A stretch of 35,090 nucleotides of DNA, taken from contig JAIEQA010000091.1 of NCBI GenBank assembly GCA_019748095.1, positions 1 to 35,090 on the forward strand. The letters are read 5' to 3'. Numbering within the stretch: the first letter of the stretch is position 1; the number at the start of each line of letters is the position of its first letter. This document shows, piece after piece, positions 1 to 8,352 of the stretch. Origin of the DNA: Caulobacteraceae bacterium. GTDB taxonomy: Bacteria > Pseudomonadota > Alphaproteobacteria > Caulobacterales > Caulobacteraceae. A program made the translations under genes and the position numbers. A model generated the notes under the pieces. It ran no database searches. It was not told where the DNA came from and worked only from the letters and a program-made list of their open reading frames with translations.

Positions 1-218
1 CCGACCGCCTCGACCACGCCGGCGATCTCGCCGCCGGGCGAGAAGGGCCGCTCGGGTTTGAACTGATATTTGTCCTCGATGATCAGGGTGTCGGGGAAGT
101 TGACCCCCACGGCCTTGACCTCGATCACCACCTCGCCGGCCTTCGGCGTCGGATCCAGAACCTCCTCCACCACAAGGGACGAGGGACCGCCGACGGTCTT
201 GGAAAGCACTGCGCGCAT
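1..218 (-). CDS. MDR-family NADPH:quinone oxidoreductase, N-terminal part
   Basis: The reverse strand encodes the first 72 or so residues of a protein starting MRAVLSKTVGGPSSL, and the rest lies outside the window. Its features are typical of the GroES-like domain of zinc-independent medium-chain dehydrogenases of the quinone oxidoreductase type: an opening beta hairpin, the string VGVNFPDTLIIEDKYQ and then PFSPGGEIAGVVEAVG. Proteins of this family reduce quinones or enones with NADPH in the cytoplasm. The ATG at 216-218 is the natural start because family members begin MRA/MKA. The Shine-Dalgarno is poor. The gene is divergent from the isoaspartyl peptidase at 395. Family call is firm; the exact substrate cannot be told. 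Confidence 0.85.
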   Translation of the reverse strand, partial: MRAVLSKTVGGPSSLVVEEVLDPTPKAGEVVIEVKAVGVNFPDTLIIEDKYQFKPERPFSPGGEIAGVVEAV

Positions 219-239
219 TCTTTGGGTCTCGCTTCGCTC

Positions 240-278
240 GGGCGGTCTGTCGCGCGTTCGCGCGGCTTGAGACCGCCC
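240..278. repeat. Nested GC-rich inverted repeat
   Basis: GGGCGGTCT (240-248) and AGACCGCCC (270-278) are perfect 9-base inverted arms. Between them lies a second small fold, GCGCG-TTCG-CGCG. The structure sits between the divergent quinone oxidoreductase and isoaspartyl peptidase genes. There is no T-run next to it, so it does not look like an intrinsic terminator, and neither flanking gene ends here. It could be a REP-like extragenic palindrome or a leader structure. Confidence 0.5.
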
Positions 279-394
279 TGTCAGGTGGGTGGAAGGAGCG
301 CGCCCTGCTCCGGCTGGACTGTGGCGCGCGGCTCGGGGGGACGCTAATCAGGCGCCGGCCCGAATGAAAGAGGCCGAACGATTCAGGAGACGCC

Positions 395-1279
395 ATGCCC
401 GCCCCCGCCCTCATCCTGCACGGCGGCGCCGGCGCGCGTCGCAGCCGCGACTACAGCCGCGAGATCGACCATATGCGCGGCGTGGTCGAGGCCATGCGCG
501 ACCGGCTGATGGACGGGGTCTCCGCCCTCGACGTCGCGGTCGAGACCACGGTGCTGCTGGAAGACTCCGGCCTGTATGTCGCCGGGCGCGGGGCCTCGCC
601 CAATCTGGCCGGAGACTATGAGCTGGACGCCAGCCTGATGGACGGGGCGACCCGCCGGGCCGGGGCCGTGGCCGCCTTCCAGGGCTATCGCAACCCGATC
701 CGCGCCGCCCGGGCGGTCATGGACCAGACCCCCCACGTCCTGCTGGCGGGGGCCGGGGCGGCGCGGTTCGCGGGCGAACAGGGGCTGGAGCCCATCAGCG
801 ATCCGGAAGCCTGGTTCACCCGGGCGGGGCAGGGCGAGGACAACCATCCCCCCGGACAGGGACCCGCGCTCGCCCACGGCACGGTCGGCTGCTGCGTGCT
901 GGACCGCGAGGGCCGGCTGGCGGCCGCGACCTCGACCGGGGGCGTGTTCGGAAAAATGCCGGGCCGGGTCGGGGACACCCCCATCCCCGGAGCCGGGGTC
1001 TGGGCCACCGACCGGGTGGCGGTGTCCTGCACCGGTCAGGGCGAATATTTCATCCGCACGGCGGCGGCGGCCCAGATGGACTGGCGGGTCGAGGCGGGGG
1101 CCACGATCGCCGAGGCCGGGGCGGCGGTGATCGCCGGGATCGGTGCGCTGGGCGGCGACGGCGGCCTGATCGCCCTGGACGCGGCCGGCCACCGCGCCGA
1201 CCCCTTCAACAGCCAGGGCATGAAGCGCGCCTGGCTGACCCCCGACGGCGAGATCGGTGTCGAGGTGTTCGGGCGGTAG
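395..1279 (+). CDS. Isoaspartyl peptidase / L-asparaginase (Ntn hydrolase)
   Basis: This is a 294-residue plant-type asparaginase, a family that hydrolyses isoaspartyl dipeptides and L-asparagine after autocleavage into alpha and beta subunits. HGGAG is at residues 9-13. The autocleavage site and catalytic threonine are in HGTVGCCVLD, with Thr163 as nucleophile after processing. The supporting substrate-pocket motifs STGG (180-183) and SCTGQGE (211-217) are present, as is the DTPIPGAG loop. Length is normal for the family (about 300). AGGAG lies 5 bases before the ATG. The upstream gene is divergent, and the downstream M16 protease is on the same strand after 89 bases containing a palindrome, so it is probably a separate unit. 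No signal peptide is visible, so it should be cytoplasmic. Confidence 0.93.
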   Translation: MPAPALILHGGAGARRSRDYSREIDHMRGVVEAMRDRLMDGVSALDVAVETTVLLEDSGLYVAGRGASPNLAGDYELDASLMDGATRRAGAVAAFQGYRNPIRAARAVMDQTPHVLLAGAGAARFAGEQGLEPISDPEAWFTRAGQGEDNHPPGQGPALAHGTVGCCVLDREGRLAAATSTGGVFGKMPGRVGDTPIPGAGVWATDRVAVSCTGQGEYFIRTAAAAQMDWRVEAGATIAEAGAAVIAGIGALGGDGGLIALDAAGHRADPFNSQGMKRAWLTPDGEIGVEVFGR

Positions 1280-1303
1280 GGGAGGGGCGACCCGACATTA
1301 CAC

Positions 1304-1320
1304 CGCTGTAACTTACAGCG
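1304..1320. promoter_or_regulatory. Perfect 17-base palindrome, candidate operator
   Basis: CGCTGTAA-C-TTACAGCG is a perfect inverted repeat of 8-base arms around one base. It lies 48 bases before the M16 protease ATG and 24 bases after the asparaginase stop. The TGTAA-N-TTACA core is the sort of site bound by dimeric helix-turn-helix regulators such as TetR or GntR types. There is no T-tract after it, so a terminator is less likely. The regulator is unknown. Confidence 0.5.
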
Positions 1321-1368
1321 CCTCCCCGCCCTGATACGGTGCCCGAAACCACCCCGGAGCCCGAGCCC

Positions 1369-4203
1369 ATGAAATCGCGTCTGTTGTCGGCGGTCGCCGC
1401 CCTCGCCCTGCTGGCCGCCGCGCCGGTGCTGGCCCAGGCCCCGGCCGCCCCGGCCAGCGCCGTGGCCGTGCCCCCGCTGGGCTTTGCCAAACGCACCCTG
1501 GCCAACGGGCTCGAGGTCTATACGGCGCGCGACACCTCGACCTCCAATGTGACGGTCCAGGTCTGGTACCGGGTCGGCTCGGTCGACGACCCCGAGGGCC
1601 GGTCGGGCTTTGCCCACCTGTTCGAACATCTGATGTTCAAGGCCACCAAGGACTTCCCGGACGAGACCTTCGACCGGCTGACCGAGGATGTGGGCGGCAA
1701 CAACAACGCCTTCACCTCCGACGACGTCACTGCCTATTTCCAGACCATCCCCGCCAACCATCTGGAGCGCCTGATCTTCGCCGAGGCCAGCCGGCTGTCC
1801 TCGCTGGTGGTCAATGAAGCCGTGTTCGAGAGCGAGCGCGACGTCGTCAAGGAAGAGTACCGCCAGGGCGTCCTGGCCCAGCCCTACGGCCGGCTGTTCA
1901 GCCTGTTCGTGCCCGCGACCATCTATCAGGACAGCCCCTATCGCCGCTCGACCATCGGCTCGATCGAGGATCTGGACGCCGCCACCATCGAGGATGTGCG
2001 CCGGTTCCACGCCACCTACTACCGGCCGGACAACGCCTTCCTGATCGTCTCGGGCAATTTCGAGCCGGCCCAGCTGGACGGCTGGATCGACCGCTATTTC
2101 GGGCCCATCGCCAATCCGGACCGCCCCCTGCCGGACAGCACGGTGGTCGAGCCCGAGCCGACCGGTCCGCGCGAGGTTACCTTCCACGCCCCCAATGTGC
2201 CGCTGCCGGCCGTGGTCCTGGCCTGGCCGACCGTGGCCTATGACCATCCCGACCGGATCCCCCTGACGGTGCTGGATGGCATCCTGTCGACCGGCGAGAG
2301 CTCGCGGATGTACCGGTCGCTGGTCTATGAACAGCAGATCGCCGCCCAGGCCGCCTCGCGGCCCGACTTCGCCCGCACGGTCGGCAGCCTGTCCGCCTAT
2401 GCCATCATGGCCGGGGGCGAGACGCCGGAGACCGGCATTGCCGCCATTCAGGCCGAGATCGCCCGCTTCCGCGACACGCCGGTCACCGAGGCCGAGCTGG
2501 CCGAGGCCAGAAACGAACTGGTGGCCAATGCCCTGCGCAGCCGCGAGACCATCGAGGACCGCGCCAATGTCCTGGGCTTCGCCCTGATCAACACCGGCGA
2601 TGCCGCCGTCGCCGACCGCGAGCTGGCCGCGCTCCAGGCCGTGACCGCCGCCGACATCCAGCGCGTCGCCAATCGCTATCTGACGCCGCAGCGGTCGGTC
2701 ACCATCCGCTACCTGAACGCCGACGAGGCCAATCCGGTCTCGCAGCAGGCCACCGGCGTGACCGCCCCGGTCACCGTCGCCGACCTGGCCCCCGTGGGTC
2801 AGATCTTCGAGCTGTTGCCAGAGGCCCAACGCGCCCGCATGCCGGACACCACCGAGCCGGTCTCGCCCGCAACCCCTGCGGTGGCCGACTTCACCCTCGA
2901 CAACGGCCTGCGCGTGCTGGTGGTCGAGAAGACCGGCCTGCCGCTGGTCTCGGCCCGCCTTAACTTCGACGCCGGCTCGGCCGATGAGCCCGCAGGCAAG
3001 GCGGGTCTGGCCGCCATGACCGCCGCCCTCCTGACCCAGGGCACCGCCACCCGGACCGCCCCGCAGATCGCCACCGAGATCGAGCAACTGGGGGCCAGCC
3101 TGGGGGCCGGATCCGGGCCCGACTTCTCGAATGTCTATGCCAATGCCCCGGCCAATGTCTTCCCCCAGGCCGTGGCCCTGATGGCCGATCTGGTCCGCAA
3201 TCCCGCCTTCGCGTCCGAGGAGCTGGAGCGCCAGCGTGACCAGACCCTCGACAGCCTGCGTGTCAGCCTCGCCACCCCCGGCCCGGTGGCGGCCCAGGCG
3301 GCGGCCCGGGTCATCTATGGCGACGCCGCCTATGGCGCACCCGGCAGCGGCACCCTGACCAGCCTGCCGGCCCTGACGCGTGAGGACGTCGCCGCCTTCC
3401 ACCAGCGGCTCTACCGTCCGTCCGACGCCACCCTGGTATTCTCGGGCGCGATCACACAGGCCGAGGCCCGGGCCCTGGCCCAATCGGCCTTCGGCGACTG
3501 GCGCGCCGCCGGGTCCGCGACGGACACCGCTTCGGCCCCGGCCGGAAGCCCCCTGCCGCCCCGCGTGGTCGTCATCGACCAGCCGGGAGCCGGTCAGGCG
3601 GCGGTCACCGTGGCCCTGCGCGGCGTCTCACGCACCGACGCCGACTACTTCCCTTTGACGCTCGGCAACACCCTGCTGGGCGGCAGCTTCACCTCGCGCC
3701 TGAATCAGGAGATCCGCATCAAGCGCGGCCTCAGCTACGGCACCCGCTCGTCGCTCGGCGTCCGCCGCGAGGATGGCCTGTTCAGCGCCAGCGCCCAGAC
3801 CCGCAATGACGCGGCGGTCGAGGTCGCCGACCTGATCCTGGCCGAGATCGCCCGCCTTTCGACGACCCGGCCCACCGACCAGGAACTGACGACCCGTCAG
3901 GCCATCCTGACCGGGGCCTTCGGCAACTCGCTGGAGACCGTCGACGGTCTCGGCGGCCTCGTTGCCGGCCTTGCCCTCTATGACCTGCCGATGAGCGAAC
4001 TGTCGGCCTATGTCGGCAAGGTCGAGGCTATCGACGGGGCGGCGGTCCAGGCGGCCTTTGCCCAACATCTGCCGGTTGACCGGGCCAGCCTGGTCATCGT
4101 CGGCGACGCCTCGACCTTCATCGAGGCGCTCCGGGCGAAATACCCCCAGGTCGAGGTCATCCCGCTGACGGCCCTGAACCTCGACAGCGCCGCCCTGCAG
4201 TAG
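1369..4203 (+). CDS. Two-domain M16 zinc metalloprotease, exported
   Basis: This is a 944-residue insulinase-family peptidase. The N-terminus, MKSRLLSAVAALALLAAAP to LAQA, is a Sec signal peptide, so it acts in the envelope. The inverted zinc motif HLFEH is at residues 83-87 (His83, Glu86 catalytic, His87), and the third ligand is expected at Glu162/Glu163 in VVKEEYR. The second half (about 510-900) repeats the fold without HxxEH and carries the usual substrate-binding RGLSYGTRS segment. The two halves of a heterodimeric M16B pair are thus fused. I chose ATG 1369 over the in-frame GTG 1339 because it gives a clean signal peptide and has GGAG 9 bases upstream. It appears monocistronic, and the neighbour downstream is convergent. 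The substrate is unknown; related proteins degrade small peptides. Confidence 0.95.
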   Translation: MKSRLLSAVAALALLAAAPVLAQAPAAPASAVAVPPLGFAKRTLANGLEVYTARDTSTSNVTVQVWYRVGSVDDPEGRSGFAHLFEHLMFKATKDFPDETFDRLTEDVGGNNNAFTSDDVTAYFQTIPANHLERLIFAEASRLSSLVVNEAVFESERDVVKEEYRQGVLAQPYGRLFSLFVPATIYQDSPYRRSTIGSIEDLDAATIEDVRRFHATYYRPDNAFLIVSGNFEPAQLDGWIDRYFGPIANPDRPLPDSTVVEPEPTGPREVTFHAPNVPLPAVVLAWPTVAYDHPDRIPLTVLDGILSTGESSRMYRSLVYEQQIAAQAASRPDFARTVGSLSAYAIMAGGETPETGIAAIQAEIARFRDTPVTEAELAEARNELVANALRSRETIEDRANVLGFALINTGDAAVADRELAALQAVTAADIQRVANRYLTPQRSVTIRYLNADEANPVSQQATGVTAPVTVADLAPVGQIFELLPEAQRARMPDTTEPVSPATPAVADFTLDNGLRVLVVEKTGLPLVSARLNFDAGSADEPAGKAGLAAMTAALLTQGTATRTAPQIATEIEQLGASLGAGSGPDFSNVYANAPANVFPQAVALMADLVRNPAFASEELERQRDQTLDSLRVSLATPGPVAAQAAARVIYGDAAYGAPGSGTLTSLPALTREDVAAFHQRLYRPSDATLVFSGAITQAEARALAQSAFGDWRAAGSATDTASAPAGSPLPPRVVVIDQPGAGQAAVTVALRGVSRTDADYFPLTLGNTLLGGSFTSRLNQEIRIKRGLSYGTRSSLGVRREDGLFSASAQTRNDAAVEVADLILAEIARLSTTRPTDQELTTRQAILTGAFGNSLETVDGLGGLVAGLALYDLPMSELSAYVGKVEAIDGAAVQAAFAQHLPVDRASLVIVGDASTFIEALRAKYPQVEVIPLTALNLDSAALQ

Positions 4204-4221
4204 GGCGCAAGGTCCCGAAGG

Positions 4222-4248
4222 GCCCGCCGGTCAGTCCAGCCGGCGGGC
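4222..4248. terminator. Hairpin at convergent gene ends (weak terminator)
   Basis: GCCCGCCGG (4222-4230) pairs perfectly with CCGGCGGGC (4240-4248) around a 9-base loop, 18 bases after the M16 stop. The stem overlaps the last codons of the convergent Trm112-like gene. Only TT follows on the plus strand, so termination is plausible but not textbook. Confidence 0.4.
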
Positions 4249-4425
4249 TTCCTCGGGCAGCATGATCGGCACGCCGTCGCGGATCGGATAGGCCAGTTTG
4301 GCCCCCTTCGAGATCAACTCACCGGCTGAGCGGTCATAGTCCAGCCGCCCCCGGGTCACGGGGCAGACCAGTACCTCCAGCAGGCGCGGGTCGACGGAGG
4401 ACGGGGTGTTGAAGGTGTCGGACAT
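4231..4425 (-). CDS. Trm112-like small protein (UPF0434/YcaR type)
   Basis: This 64-residue protein contains [20 protein letters not shown] (residues 12-31) and [16 protein letters not shown] (46-61), the two halves of the Trm112 fold. Eukaryotic Trm112 activates several methyltransferases; the role of the bacterial family is not settled. Bacterial relatives are about 60 residues, so it is full length. Only one cysteine remains, so it probably does not bind zinc. It is the last gene of a minus-strand run (prolyl-tRNA deacylase, CnoX, LON-domain protein) and starts 65 bases after the LON-domain stop. That gene order recurs in alphaproteobacteria as far as I recall. Confidence 0.9.
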   Translation of the reverse strand: MSDTFNTPSSVDPRLLEVLVCPVTRGRLDYDRSAGELISKGAKLAYPIRDGVPIMLPEEARRLD

Positions 4426-4490
4426 GGTTCCGTTTCCCCTGGGTCGCGCTCAAGCAGCGAACGACCGTGTCGTGAGCGTTAGCGCCCCAC

Positions 4491-5150
4491 CTACTGCATC
4501 GGCGTGGGCGAGTCGCCGTCGCCGGGTTCGGCCGCGTCGATCCGCATCAGGGCCGTCAGCACGGCGATGCGGTCGTTCAACGTCAGGGCCTCCAGCAGGG
4601 CCTGTTTCTCGGCCGCCTCGAACGGCAGGGCCATGGACAGGCTGTTGATCAGGGCCTCCTGCGGCGCGGCCTCGGCCGTCTCCCAGTCGATCTCCAGCTG
4701 GCGACGCTCCAGATAGGCCCGCAGCGCGCCCAGGAAGATTTCGCGATCGAACCCCTCCCCGCCGGTCGGGGCCACCAGATCGGCCTCGAAGGGGGCAAAG
4801 GTCGCCCGCACCTGTCGGTAGGGTGTCGGGGTCGGCAGCTCCGAGGCCACCCGAAACCGCGCGATCCCGGTCAGGGTCACCAGATAGCGACCGTCCGAGG
4901 TTTCGGCGAAACTGGTGATCCGCCCGGCACAGCCCACGGCCGACAGGCTGGGCAGGCGGCGAGGGCCTCCGACCGGCTGGATCATGCCCAGAACCCGCTC
5001 GCCCGCCATGGCGTCGTCGATCATGTTCAGATAGCGGGGCTCGAAGATGTTCAGCGGCAGCTGGCCACGCGGCAGCAGGATGGACCCCGGCAGGGGAAAC
5101 ACCGGGATCACCTGCGGCAGGTCGACGGCCTTCACATAGCCCTGGGCCAT
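4491..5150 (-). CDS. Stand-alone LON substrate-binding domain protein
   Basis: This 219-residue protein matches the N-terminal (PUA-like) domain of Lon protease. Signature strings are IPVFPLPGSILLPRGQLPLNIFEPRYL split across residues about 14-40, RVLGMIQP and GCAGRITSF. It has no AAA+ ATPase and no Ser-Lys protease domain, so it cannot itself be a protease. Such proteins are assumed to recognise unfolded clients, but no role is proven. The ATG at 5150 is preferred over an upstream GTG-type extension that overlaps the CnoX gene and has no family similarity. It begins 11 bases after the CnoX stop, so the two are surely co-transcribed and possibly work together in protein quality control. Confidence 0.92.
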   Translation of the reverse strand: MAQGYVKAVDLPQVIPVFPLPGSILLPRGQLPLNIFEPRYLNMIDDAMAGERVLGMIQPVGGPRRLPSLSAVGCAGRITSFAETSDGRYLVTLTGIARFRVASELPTPTPYRQVRATFAPFEADLVAPTGGEGFDREIFLGALRAYLERRQLEIDWETAEAAPQEALINSLSMALPFEAAEKQALLEALTLNDRIAVLTALMRIDAAEPGDGDSPTPMQ

Positions 5151-5161
5151 CGGTCCGTCTC

Positions 5162-6058
5162 CTAGGCGAACAGGATGGAGGACAGCCGACGCCGGCCGTC
5201 TTTTGCAATGTCGGACGACAGGCCCGCCGCCTCGAACACCACCAGCAACTGTTTGCGTGCGGCCTGATCGTTCCATTCGCGGTCCGCCTGGACGATGTCC
5301 AGCAGACTGGTCACCGCGCCCTGTAGGTCGCCAGCGGCCGCCTGGACCAGCGACAGGTCGTAGCGCGCCTGATGATCGGACGGATCGGCCCTGACCCGGG
5401 CCTCCAGCGCGGCCGCCTCCCCGGTCGGGGCTGCGGAGGCCAGGGCCATCTGGGCGCGCAGGCTGATCACGGCGGCGTTCTTCGAATCGGCCGGGGCCAT
5501 GGCGAGGGTCTGGCGCGCCTGCTCGACATCGTCCCCGGCCAGATAGACCCGCGCCATGCCGGCGATGGCGGTCTCGTTCTCGGGCTCCATGGTCAGGACA
5601 TGGGCGAAGGCCTGGGCCGCTCCGCCCAGATCGTCGAGACCCAGCGACTCCTCGCCGAGGGCCAGCAGCTGTTCGACGTCGGTATTGACGGCCGGACCGC
5701 CGGACAGTTTCTCGATGAAGGCCTTGATCTGGCTCTCGGGCACCGCGCCCTGGAAGCCGTCGACCGGCTGGCCGTCGACGAAGGCATAGACGGTCGGGAT
5801 CGACTGGACGCGCAGCTGTCCCGCATAGGCCGGGTTCTTGTCGACGTCGATCTTGACCAGTTTAACGGCTCCGGCCGCCGCGCGGACCTGTTTCTCCAGC
5901 GCCGGGGTCAGCGTCCGGCACGGGCCACACCAGGTGGCCCAGAAATCGACGATCACGGGCTGGATCTTCGACTGGGCAATGACATCGGCCATAAAGCCCG
6001 CGTCGGACCCGTCCTTGATCAGGTCGTCGGCGGAGGCGGTGGGGTCGGCGAGGCTCAT
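5162..6058 (-). CDS. cnoX: Chaperedoxin CnoX (YbbN-type thioredoxin-TPR protein)
   Basis: A 298-residue protein with a thioredoxin domain (about residues 10-125) followed by tetratricopeptide helices to the end. The redox motif WCGPC is at 43-47, with the cis-proline loop SIPTVYAF near residue 90. E. coli YbbN/CnoX lacks the CxxC, while the Caulobacter protein is reported to keep thioredoxin activity; this one has both cysteines and should be redox active. CnoX holds unfolded proteins and hands them to GroEL and DnaK. It is followed by the LON-domain gene 11 bases later. The upstream prolyl-tRNA deacylase stop is 112 bases away, so an own promoter is possible. No export signal is seen, so it is cytoplasmic. 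Confidence 0.93.
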   Translation of the reverse strand: MSLADPTASADDLIKDGSDAGFMADVIAQSKIQPVIVDFWATWCGPCRTLTPALEKQVRAAAGAVKLVKIDVDKNPAYAGQLRVQSIPTVYAFVDGQPVDGFQGAVPESQIKAFIEKLSGGPAVNTDVEQLLALGEESLGLDDLGGAAQAFAHVLTMEPENETAIAGMARVYLAGDDVEQARQTLAMAPADSKNAAVISLRAQMALASAAPTGEAAALEARVRADPSDHQARYDLSLVQAAAGDLQGAVTSLLDIVQADREWNDQAARKQLLVVFEAAGLSSDIAKDGRRRLSSILFA

Positions 6059-6170
6059 GGGCGGTCTCTGCTTCAGTCGAGGGTAACGCGGAAGGTCTCA
6101 GATGGTCGCGGGGCAGGGAAGAGGCAAGGCGGCCTGGCGCTTCTCGCGCGCCCTCGGGGGAAGGAGAGCG

Positions 6171-6689
6171 TCAAAAGGAGAAATTCGTCACCATCGGTTC
6201 GCGGCCGATTTCGGCGAGAAACCGCCGGAAGGCCGCCTGCTCCAGCGCCGTCGTCGCCGTATTGGTCAGGGGGTGGAAGTTGACGATGTCGGCCTCCCAC
6301 AGCCTGCGATCCAGAACGAAACGGACCCGTCGGTCGATGTCATTGATCAGGCCCAGCGCCGTGACCGAGCCGGGTCTCACCCCCAGGGTCTCCCACATCA
6401 GCCCCTCATTGCCGAACGACAGCCGGTCCGACCCGATAATTTTCGGGGCCCCCTTGAGGTCGATCACCGTGTCCTGTTGCGCCGAGATCAGCCAGAGCTG
6501 TGCCTTCTTGTCCTTCAGGAACAGGTTCTTGGTGTGGGCCCCGGGCAGGGCGGCCTTCAGCTCCAGCCCCTCCTCGACCCGGAACACGGCGGGGTGATCG
6601 TGGGTGATCTGGTCGATCCCCTGCCCGGCCATCCAGGCCAGCAGGCGGTCGCGGTCGAACAGCGGCGGAGGCGGCGGTTGAGCGGTCAT
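6171..6689 (-). CDS. Prolyl-tRNA deacylase, YbaK/ProX type
   Basis: A 172-residue stand-alone editing domain related to the prolyl-tRNA synthetase insertion domain. These proteins hydrolyse mischarged aminoacyl-tRNA(Pro), typically alanyl or cysteinyl. The family string [13 protein letters not shown] (residues 50-62) carries the conserved lysine. [14 protein letters not shown] (84-97), [10 protein letters not shown] (105-114) and [12 protein letters not shown] (136-147) match PrdX/ProXp members. ATG 6689 gives the normal family length; the longer open frame upstream is the shadow of the opposite gene. It is the first gene of the minus-strand run and is divergent from the DUF6065-like gene, with 51 bases between the starts. 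Confidence 0.92.
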   Translation of the reverse strand: MTAQPPPPPLFDRDRLLAWMAGQGIDQITHDHPAVFRVEEGLELKAALPGAHTKNLFLKDKKAQLWLISAQQDTVIDLKGAPKIIGSDRLSFGNEGLMWETLGVRPGSVTALGLINDIDRRVRFVLDRRLWEADIVNFHPLTNTATTALEQAAFRRFLAEIGREPMVTNFSF

Positions 6690-6740
6690 GGGTGGCCGGG
6701 CTAGGAGTGTCGCAGTTCGATACCCGAAGGATGCCTCGCC

Positions 6741-7481
6741 TTGGAACTGGAATGCTATCCCATGTCGTCCCGGCCGCCGGACATGGTGCCGGGACGCCAG
6801 TCGCGGAACTGGATGGACGCCTTCGTCAGCCGGCACCCCTATCGCTGCCTGCCCCTGACCATGGCCAATACGACGGGGTGGGAGATCCTGTGTCCCTTCA
6901 CCTTCACGGCCGAATGGAACGGCGGGCCACAGCAGTCCGACATCACCATCACACCGGAGCGGCCCCAGCCCGAGCTGGACCATTTCGTCACCTCGCACTT
7001 CTCGCGCGGGGTCCTGACGATGCATCCGCAGTATCTGTTCCGCACCCCGCCGGGCTGGGGGATGATCTGTTCGGGGTCGCCCAACCATGTGAAGGACGGG
7101 ATCCAGCCCCTGGTCGGGCTGATCGAGACCGACTGGCTGCCCTTCCCCTTCACCATGAACTGGATCTTCACCCGGCCGGGACGGATCAAATTCGAACGCG
7201 GCGAACCCTTCTGCTTCATCAACCTGGTCGAGCACCGCAAGATGGAGGCGGTCCAGCCGGTGATCCGGACGCTGGAGTCCAATCCGGTGATGAAGGGCCA
7301 GTTCGAGGCCTGGAACCGCCAGCGCACCGACTTCAACACCCGCCTGGCCTCGGGTGACCCGGACGCGGCCAAGGAGGCCTGGCAGCGCTTCTATTTCAAG
7401 GGCGAGATCCCCGAGGCCCTGGGCACCGCGCCCGACACTCACGCCAACAAGCGCCGGCTGAAGACGCCCCGGGTGGGTTAG
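6741..7481 (+). CDS. DUF6065-like protein of unknown function
   Basis: A 246-residue soluble protein that I associate from memory with the DUF6065 family. Conserved-looking strings include [38 protein letters not shown] and [13 protein letters not shown]. It is rich in Trp, Phe and Pro and has no signal peptide or membrane segment. I chose the TTG at 6741 because MELECYP resembles the usual family opening and GAAGG lies 11 bases upstream. ATG 6762 is a real alternative and would remove seven residues. The stop codon overlaps the stop of the convergent SDR gene. No function should be assumed. Confidence 0.75.
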   Translation: MELECYPMSSRPPDMVPGRQSRNWMDAFVSRHPYRCLPLTMANTTGWEILCPFTFTAEWNGGPQQSDITITPERPQPELDHFVTSHFSRGVLTMHPQYLFRTPPGWGMICSGSPNHVKDGIQPLVGLIETDWLPFPFTMNWIFTRPGRIKFERGEPFCFINLVEHRKMEAVQPVIRTLESNPVMKGQFEAWNRQRTDFNTRLASGDPDAAKEAWQRFYFKGEIPEALGTAPDTHANKRRLKTPRVG

Positions 7482-8344
7482 CCGTCCGCGAGGATGGCCT
7501 CCAGTCCCTCGCGCCAGGTCGGGAAGGCCGGTCGCCAGCCCAATTCGGCCTTGGCGCGGGCGTTCGAGATGCGTTTGCTGTCCAGATAGAAGCGCCGCAT
7601 GGCCTCGGACACAGACGGGTCGGTCCAGTCGACCTCCGGCGGAAGCGGCAGACCCATCCGCCCGGCCGCCCCGGCCATGACCACATCGGCGGGCGAGGGT
7701 TCGTCGTCGGTCAGGTTGTAGATCCCGCCGGGCCGTGGCCAGTCGATCGAGGCGAACAGGCCGGAGACCGCGTCCTCGACATGGACGCGGTTGAAGATCT
7801 GGCCGGGCTTGCGAACGATCCGCGCCGAGCCATCGCGCAGCCGGTCGACCACCGACCGGCCGGGGCCATAGATGCCCGGCAAACGGAAGATCTGCACGGT
7901 CAGACCCATGCCGAGGCCCGCGTCACGCCAGTCGGCCTCGGCACGGACGCGGCGCGCGCCCTCCAGGCTGGCGGCGTTCAGCGCATCGTCCTCGCATACC
8001 CAGCCACCGTCGCGGTCGCCATAGACGGCCGTGGAGGAGACATAGCCGATCCAGTCGGGAAAAGCGCCGGACGCCGTCAGGGCGGGCAGCAGGGCCCGGG
8101 CCCCCGGACAGCCTGATGGCTCGGGCGGAGCGGTGACCAGAACGGCCGTCGCTCCGGCGACCGACTGCGCGAGGGCCTTCGGGTCGGACGGATCGACGGG
8201 ATCGATCCCGGCAACCTCCAGCTCCGCCCTCCGGCCCGGGTCGCGGGAGGTGGCGGCGACGCGCCAACCCGTCGCCATCGCCCGGCGCGCCGTCGCCTGC
8301 CCCAGATAGCCGGCCCCGAAGACCAGCAGCCGTCGACTGGCCAT
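7478..8344 (-). CDS. NAD(P)-dependent SDR/epimerase-like protein
   Basis: A 288-residue extended short-chain dehydrogenase with an N-terminal Rossmann motif GAGYLGQ (residues 10-16). It has a [13 protein letters not shown] segment near 105-117 that supplies Ser/Thr and Tyr, but the classical YxxxK lysine is not obvious (it reads [10 protein letters not shown]). This makes it like the atypical YeeZ-type SDRs, whose reactions are mostly unknown. It starts 8 bases after the sqdB stop and must be co-transcribed with it, so a role linked to nucleotide sugars or sulfolipid is a reasonable guess, not shown. Its TAA stop overlaps the TAG of the convergent DUF6065-like gene. Confidence 0.88.
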   Translation of the reverse strand: MASRRLLVFGAGYLGQATARRAMATGWRVAATSRDPGRRAELEVAGIDPVDPSDPKALAQSVAGATAVLVTAPPEPSGCPGARALLPALTASGAFPDWIGYVSSTAVYGDRDGGWVCEDDALNAASLEGARRVRAEADWRDAGLGMGLTVQIFRLPGIYGPGRSVVDRLRDGSARIVRKPGQIFNRVHVEDAVSGLFASIDWPRPGGIYNLTDDEPSPADVVMAGAAGRMGLPLPPEVDWTDPSVSEAMRRFYLDSKRISNARAKAELGWRPAFPTWREGLEAILADG

Positions 8345-8352
8345 GGGGGCGC

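Noticed and set aside
1036..3483. Long reverse open frame of 815 codons opposite the M16 protease
   Set aside because: It is rich in Gly/Gln/Arg/His with no family features and lies opposite a certain gene; high GC opens antisense frames.
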